Origin: CAXBDP01 sp964598395
Lineage (GTDB): Bacteria > Bacteroidota > Bacteroidia > Cytophagales > Cyclobacteriaceae
Reading direction: 5' to 3'
NCBI GenBank assembly: GCA_964598395.1
Contig: CAZRBW010000006.1
Span: 20,815 to 84,814, forward strand
Length of the DNA: 64,000 nt
A program made the translations under genes and the position numbers. The notes below the pieces were generated by a model. It was not told the DNA's origin and ran no database searches. It saw nothing but the letters and a program-made list of their open reading frames with translations. Below are positions 60,752 to 64,000 of this stretch, piece by piece. Every line of letters starts with the position of its first letter. Position 1 is the first letter of the stretch.

Positions 60752-63188
60752 CTATTCCTTAAAAAATTTACGTGTAAAAGATTGTCTATCTGAAGAGATT
60801 TCTATGAAATATCCTCCTGGTGCTAAATTTAGGATATTTATACTTATTTGATTTGAGGAATATTTTTTAACAAAAACTAATTTACCTGAATTTTCAAAGA
60901 TTCTGATTTGTTTTATCTGAATTGAGGGTGAGCTAACATATAATGTTTTGGTTCCTGGATTTGGATAAATATTTAAAGAGAATTTTTCATAATCTTCAAT
61001 ACTCGTTAATACGTCAAAAGTAGCCAATAAAGATCTGTTGGCTCTTACAGCAAAAGTGTAACTAGCCTCTGTAGAAACTTCAGTCCCATTTTCCGTCCAA
61101 TTCACAAAACTATATCCTGTATTCGCTGTAGCAACAACCGTAGCAGAAGTATTGAAATTAAACGTGCCACTTCCACTTGTTGAACCTCCCTCAGATGGAT
61201 TGGCTGTAGTCAATATACTGAAGCTATTAAGCCTGAAATTAGCCAGTAGGTTTCTATTGGCTGTTACAGCAAAAGTGTAACTAGCATCCGTAGAAACCTC
61301 AGTCCCATTTTCCGTCCAATTCACAAAACTATATCCTGTATTCGCTGTAGCAANNNNNNNNNNNNNNNNNNNNNNNNNNNNNNNNNNNNNNNNNNNNNNN
61401 NNNNNNNNNNNNNNNNNNNNNNNNNNNNNNNNNNNNNNNNNNNNNNNNNNNNNCAACCGTTAAAGAAGTATTGAAATTAAACGTGCCACTTCCGCTTGTT
61501 GAACCTCCTTCATTTGGCAATGCTGTTGTAGTTATGGCATAAGATTCGTTCTTCAAGCCAGTAATAATAAGAGCAAGGTCTCTTACAGCACTTGGAGAAA
61601 ATTGGTCTTTTCTTATAATAATCTTACCGCTAGCATTAAGGGAAGTTCCAGTTAAATTCGCTTGAAGATAATTGTTGGCACTTTGAAACCAATCAGTTCC
61701 TTCAACTGCTGGAGCTGTTGGATTAATGACTGAGAGATTGTTATATGGGAAACTTACCATACTTGGAGTATTCTGCTCAAATTTCATAGAAAAGTTATAG
61801 ACCATATTTGAAAACGTTGGGTTAATTCCTTCGCTCTCATTCTGTGCTATTCCTTCATCATCTATCCAGCATAGGGAGGCTCTTGCATTTCCTTGGTCAA
61901 AAACAAAATTATTTATGATTTCATCATTACCATCATTATTTGGATTAGTTTTCACCATAATCATTTTGGCCGTCCCTTCACTATTTTGCTTAATAATATT
62001 TGCAGCCTTCTCCACATTTAATATTCCCCACCCGAATTTTGCATCAGGTCCATTACCTGATGCGTCATCATCTGCACTGTGAAGTAAAAGTGCCTTCAGC
62101 ATTGGTGCTGTCATGTATTCATTATTAAGAGAATAGTAGTACTGTTGTAGCAACAATGCGCTGGCAGCAACTGCAGGTGCAGAATAGGATGTTCCAGAAG
62201 ATTCTTCAATATTTCCAGTATAGCCTTCATTATCAGCATATAATGGGACATCTATTGAGGACCCTAAGGAAACTATATCGGGCTTAATTCTCCCATCATC
62301 TGTTGGACCCCAGTTACTGTAGTCAGACATGGTATTATTAATTTCAACTGCTCCGACCGTTACCACATTTTTGCTTGCAGTAGCTCCTGTAATAATATCA
62401 AAACCTCCCGCAGAATTGTTCCCATTGTCTTGCTGTTCATTACCTCCAGCAACAAAGGGTAGATAAAATGGCTTAGACTTTAACATTGCATCCCAAGCTC
62501 TAGCCTCATCATCATAGGCCCCAAATAGCCAAACAGGCATGCTATCATCATTAGTGTAGCCATATGAATGGTTAGAAATTAAAAACCCTTGGCTTGCAAA
62601 AGCATTCATTTCAGCAATATCATCATCCCAGTCATAATTCCTTGTAGTAGCATCATAGGCTATGCCTTGCGCATTATTATCTAACTTACCAACAATTATT
62701 CCTGTTACGGCTGTTTGATGATCGTTACCTCCCTCTTCGTCAATATCTTGGTTAGATTGCATTCCAGCTTGCCCAACAAGCGTCTCATGATTAGCATTTA
62801 CTTGTCCACCATCCCAAACACCTGCCACCATATCTTTTCCAGAAATGTTTGCCCCTAGACTTCCTCCAGCGTATAATGAGATTGATTTCGTATTAGTTTG
62901 TTGATTTTTGTCTTTGGTAGTGATATATAAAGGCGTTCCGTCTGGCAATACATTGTAGAGTAAATAGGCCTTCCCATCTTTAGAAAAAGTCCTCTTTTTT
63001 TCAGGGTTTGCATTTAAATAATCAGCTATTCTTTTTGATCTCTTTGATATATAATTCTCTATCTGGCTGGCAGATTTAGTTACAATTTCTTTTTTCATAG
63101 AGGCTTTAATTACCTCTCGTTGTTCAATGGTTTGACCAAATACAGCAACGGAAATTGCGAGGGCTAAAATTGTTAAAATGTATTTCAT
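60752..63188 (-). CDS. T9SS-secreted subtilase (S8) with InlB-like repeats, interrupted by scaffold gap
   Basis: The part upstream of the gap has a signal peptide (MKYILTILALAISVAVFGQ) and a propeptide to about 115. The catalytic domain has Asp126 (AGVWDGGQ), His157 (GNDHQTAVTGI, where Gln replaces the usual Gly), Asn250 (VAGGNEQ) and Ser334 (SGTSYSAPAV). Repeats of the divergent InlB B-repeat type follow (GYSFVNWTENGTEVS). After the gap come two more repeats, then a T9SS sorting domain (FSLNIYPNPGTKTLYV). The 100-N gap puts the halves out of frame, but joining its edges directly restores the frame and a perfect repeat, so it is treated as one gene. The total length is uncertain because repeats may be missing. 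Confidence 0.85.
60998..61530. repeat. 219-bp tandem repeats in the subtilase gene
   Basis: The word at 61128-61134 recurs at 61347-61353, giving a period of 219 bp (73 residues). The two copies differ by only a few bases over the conserved core, so duplication or conversion was recent. A further partial copy starts at the far side of the gap. Confidence 0.9.
61354..61453. other. Scaffold gap (100 N) inside the repeats
   Basis: The left edge (GCTGTAGCAA) and the right edge (CAACCGTTAAAG) join to reproduce the intact sequence seen at 61126-61140, where the same place reads GTAGCAACAACCGTAGCAG. The missing DNA is therefore zero or a whole number of 219-bp units. Confidence 0.9.
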
Positions 63189-63193
63189 TAGTG

Positions 63194-63216
63194 TAGAGGT
63201 AATACTAGAGGTAATA
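63194..63216. repeat. Two direct repeats in the subtilase 5' region
   Basis: TAGAGGTAATA occurs at 63194-63204 and 63206-63216, immediately upstream of the subtilase ATG. Regulatory meaning is unknown. Confidence 0.5.
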
Positions 63217-63238
63217 ATAGCAAAGATTATTTTACCTT

Positions 63239-63622
63239 TTAGGACTTTTTACAAGTTCGCTTATTTTTTCTAGTAACTCTTTTCAATGTAAGGTACCTGG
63301 GTTTTCCATTACTAGAAATATCAAACAATAGATATGTTTGTCCATTTTTCTGAAAATGTCTTTTTTCAAAAGGATTTTCCTCTAAAAACTTATTAACCCT
63401 ATCTTTTCGTGCTTGAGAATAATTTTCAATTTCAACAGAGACCTTTAATGAGTCTTCTTTGCTCATTGATTGTATAATGGTCTCCCTTTGTGCAGCTGTT
63501 TGACCTAAAGTATGATTTGAATTAAAAAAAAGAATTAATAAAACTGTTAAAATAAATAATTTTAAATTCGGTGTTATTAAAAAATGAAATAACATATATA
63601 AAAAGGTTTTGAAAATGTTCAT
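63239..63622 (-). CDS. Orphan subtilase propeptide paralogue (probably truncated copy)
   Basis: 127 residues. After a long hydrophobic N-terminus (signal region LKLFILTVLLILFFNSNHTLGQ) the sequence TAAQRETIIQSMSKEDSLKV and the later KDRVNKFLEENPFEKRHFQKNGQTYLLF align with the propeptide of the downstream subtilase (TIEQREVIKASMKKE, KRIADYLNANPEKKRTFSKDGKAYLLY). It then ends in a basic tail (KNKRTCKKS) where the catalytic domain should begin. It lies 50 bp upstream of the subtilase on the same strand, so it looks like the remnant of a tandem duplication. It could instead be a stand-alone propeptide acting as an inhibitor or chaperone. Confidence 0.65.
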   Translation of the reverse strand: MNIFKTFLYMLFHFLITPNLKLFILTVLLILFFNSNHTLGQTAAQRETIIQSMSKEDSLKVSVEIENYSQARKDRVNKFLEENPFEKRHFQKNGQTYLLFDISSNGKPRYLTLKRVTRKNKRTCKKS

Positions 63623-64000
63623 TAGAAATTGACCTCAAAATAGATGAAATAAGCCAAATCGTTAAATGACAGGCAATTTTTAAATGATGAATATAGCCCA
63701 ATATTTTGTTTGTTGCAAAGTTTTTAAAATCCAACAATTTAGGCATTAACAATCTGAATTGTAGGCAATCACAAGATATTTCACTAAGAGGAATGGTCAA
63801 GATTATGAAAAAGGAACTTGTTGTAATAATTATATAATTGTTTGTGTTGATAAAGTATTTTAAAGTGCTAACCTTAAAATATTGAAGAAATATCTATGAA
63901 ATAGATATAGTAAGGTTAATAATATGGTAACGAATGAATAATCTGATAGGGTTACTCATTTAGGTCACTAAACATTGTTTATCAATATATTAAGTAGTAT
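63623..64000. other. AT-rich region with no recognisable gene
   Basis: 378 bp at the window edge. A short minus-strand ORF (63522-63800) overlaps the propeptide gene in another frame and lacks any conserved pattern, so it is not annotated. No exact TAnnTTTG box, terminator or RNA gene is seen. Confidence 0.6.

Larger units (their letters stand above)
1790..62411. repeat. Dispersed octamer GCGGGAGG, 32 copies
   Basis: Exact copies read on the plus strand start at 1790, 4760, 10501, 12060, 13615, 17221, 21065, 24520, 27615, 31544, 33960, 35691, 43224, 48053, 48990, 52228, 54994 and 57903. Copies read on the minus strand (CCTCCCGC on plus) start at 10059, 13420, 17019, 19438, 26755, 29597, 30687, 36344, 41804, 48024, 52671, 56098, 59051 and 62404. 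All but 13615 lie in coding sequence. With about 38% GC and independent bases, about 0.4 copies are expected on both strands together. The flanks share no further conserved word, although the following base is A or T in 27 of 32. One-mismatch forms are rare: TCGGGAGG at 3143 (minus) and 15224 (minus), GCGGGTGG at 20019 and 53802. Function is inferred only. Confidence 0.93.

Noticed and set aside
61329..61456. Two separate genes at the subtilase (one ending and one starting in the N run)
   Set aside because: The apparent stop and start are produced by the arbitrary 100-N gap length; direct joining restores one frame and an intact repeat.
1790..62411. GCGGGAGG as a ribosome-binding site
   Set aside because: Although it contains GGAGG, copies lie inside genes in both orientations and not before start codons.
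63522..63800. 92-residue minus-strand ORF overlapping the propeptide gene
   Set aside because: It overlaps a frame with clear homology to the subtilase propeptide and has no conserved pattern of its own.

Overview
The window looks like chromosomal DNA of a free-living Bacteroidota, probably order Cytophagales and probably marine. Four things point there. Two surface proteins end in type IX secretion (T9SS) sorting domains. Promoters show the Bacteroidota -7 box TAnnTTTG, and start codons lack Shine-Dalgarno sequences. Gene families such as DUF1573, DUF4494, NamZ/DUF1343, PaaN and fused isobutyryl-CoA mutase are typical of the group. The DNA is AT-rich, roughly 38% GC by eye. Two runs of exactly 100 N (37917-38016 and 61354-61453) are scaffold gaps, and both fall in repeated sequence. 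No tRNA, rRNA, CRISPR array, transposase or phage gene was found.

Layout. 0-2.6 kb: end of an aerotolerance (bat) cluster and a thiolase. 2.8-9.2 kb: a DUF1573 exported protein, trpS, tpx, a small acidic protein, hppD and a phosphohexomutase. 9.2-12.9 kb: an AstE-like metallohydrolase diverging from a nitrilase/isonitrile-hydratase-like pair, then murB. 12.9-15.3 kb: a small exported protein, a crotonase and a Crp-family regulator. 15.4-19.8 kb: a compact hisGDCB operon on the minus strand. It is preceded by a short ORF carrying HHIHH that looks like a histidine leader peptide. 20-25.4 kb: a DsbA-like protein, an eIF1/SUI1-like protein, two universal stress proteins with an FNR-type regulator, menA and a TspO-like protein. 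25.5-30.9 kb: glutathione peroxidase, argS, arginase, arginine decarboxylase and a HAD phosphatase. 31-37 kb: polyprenol-phosphate glycosyltransferase, LolC/E-like permease, NamZ, amidohydrolase, fmt-folA. 37-40.3 kb: tandem secreted paralogues of unknown function and a T9SS protein. 40.5-50.6 kb: icmF, an OsmC protein, a 957-residue sensor kinase, bioD-bioA and a DUF4412 protein. 50.7-60.7 kb: a 2-oxoacid dehydrogenase E2, cinA, paaN, an SDR, hemN, a membrane patatin and DUF4494. 60.7-64 kb: a T9SS subtilase with near-identical repeats and an orphan copy of its propeptide.

How the genes fit together. Much of the content is acyl-CoA and amino-acid turnover (thiolase, crotonase, IcmF, E2, HppD, PaaN, arginase, arginine decarboxylase). 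There is also peroxide and redox defence (Tpx, GPx, OsmC, DsbA-like) and low-oxygen adaptation. The FNR-type regulator, the universal stress proteins and hemN are tied together by TGAT-N4-ATCA boxes upstream of usp and hemN.

The strongest unexplained signal is the octamer GCGGGAGG. It occurs 32 times in 64 kb (18 on the plus strand, 14 on the minus), almost always inside genes and in several reading frames, against about 0.4 expected by chance. It behaves like a genome-wide functional word such as a Chi-type recombination site or a DNA-uptake sequence, not like a protein-coding constraint.
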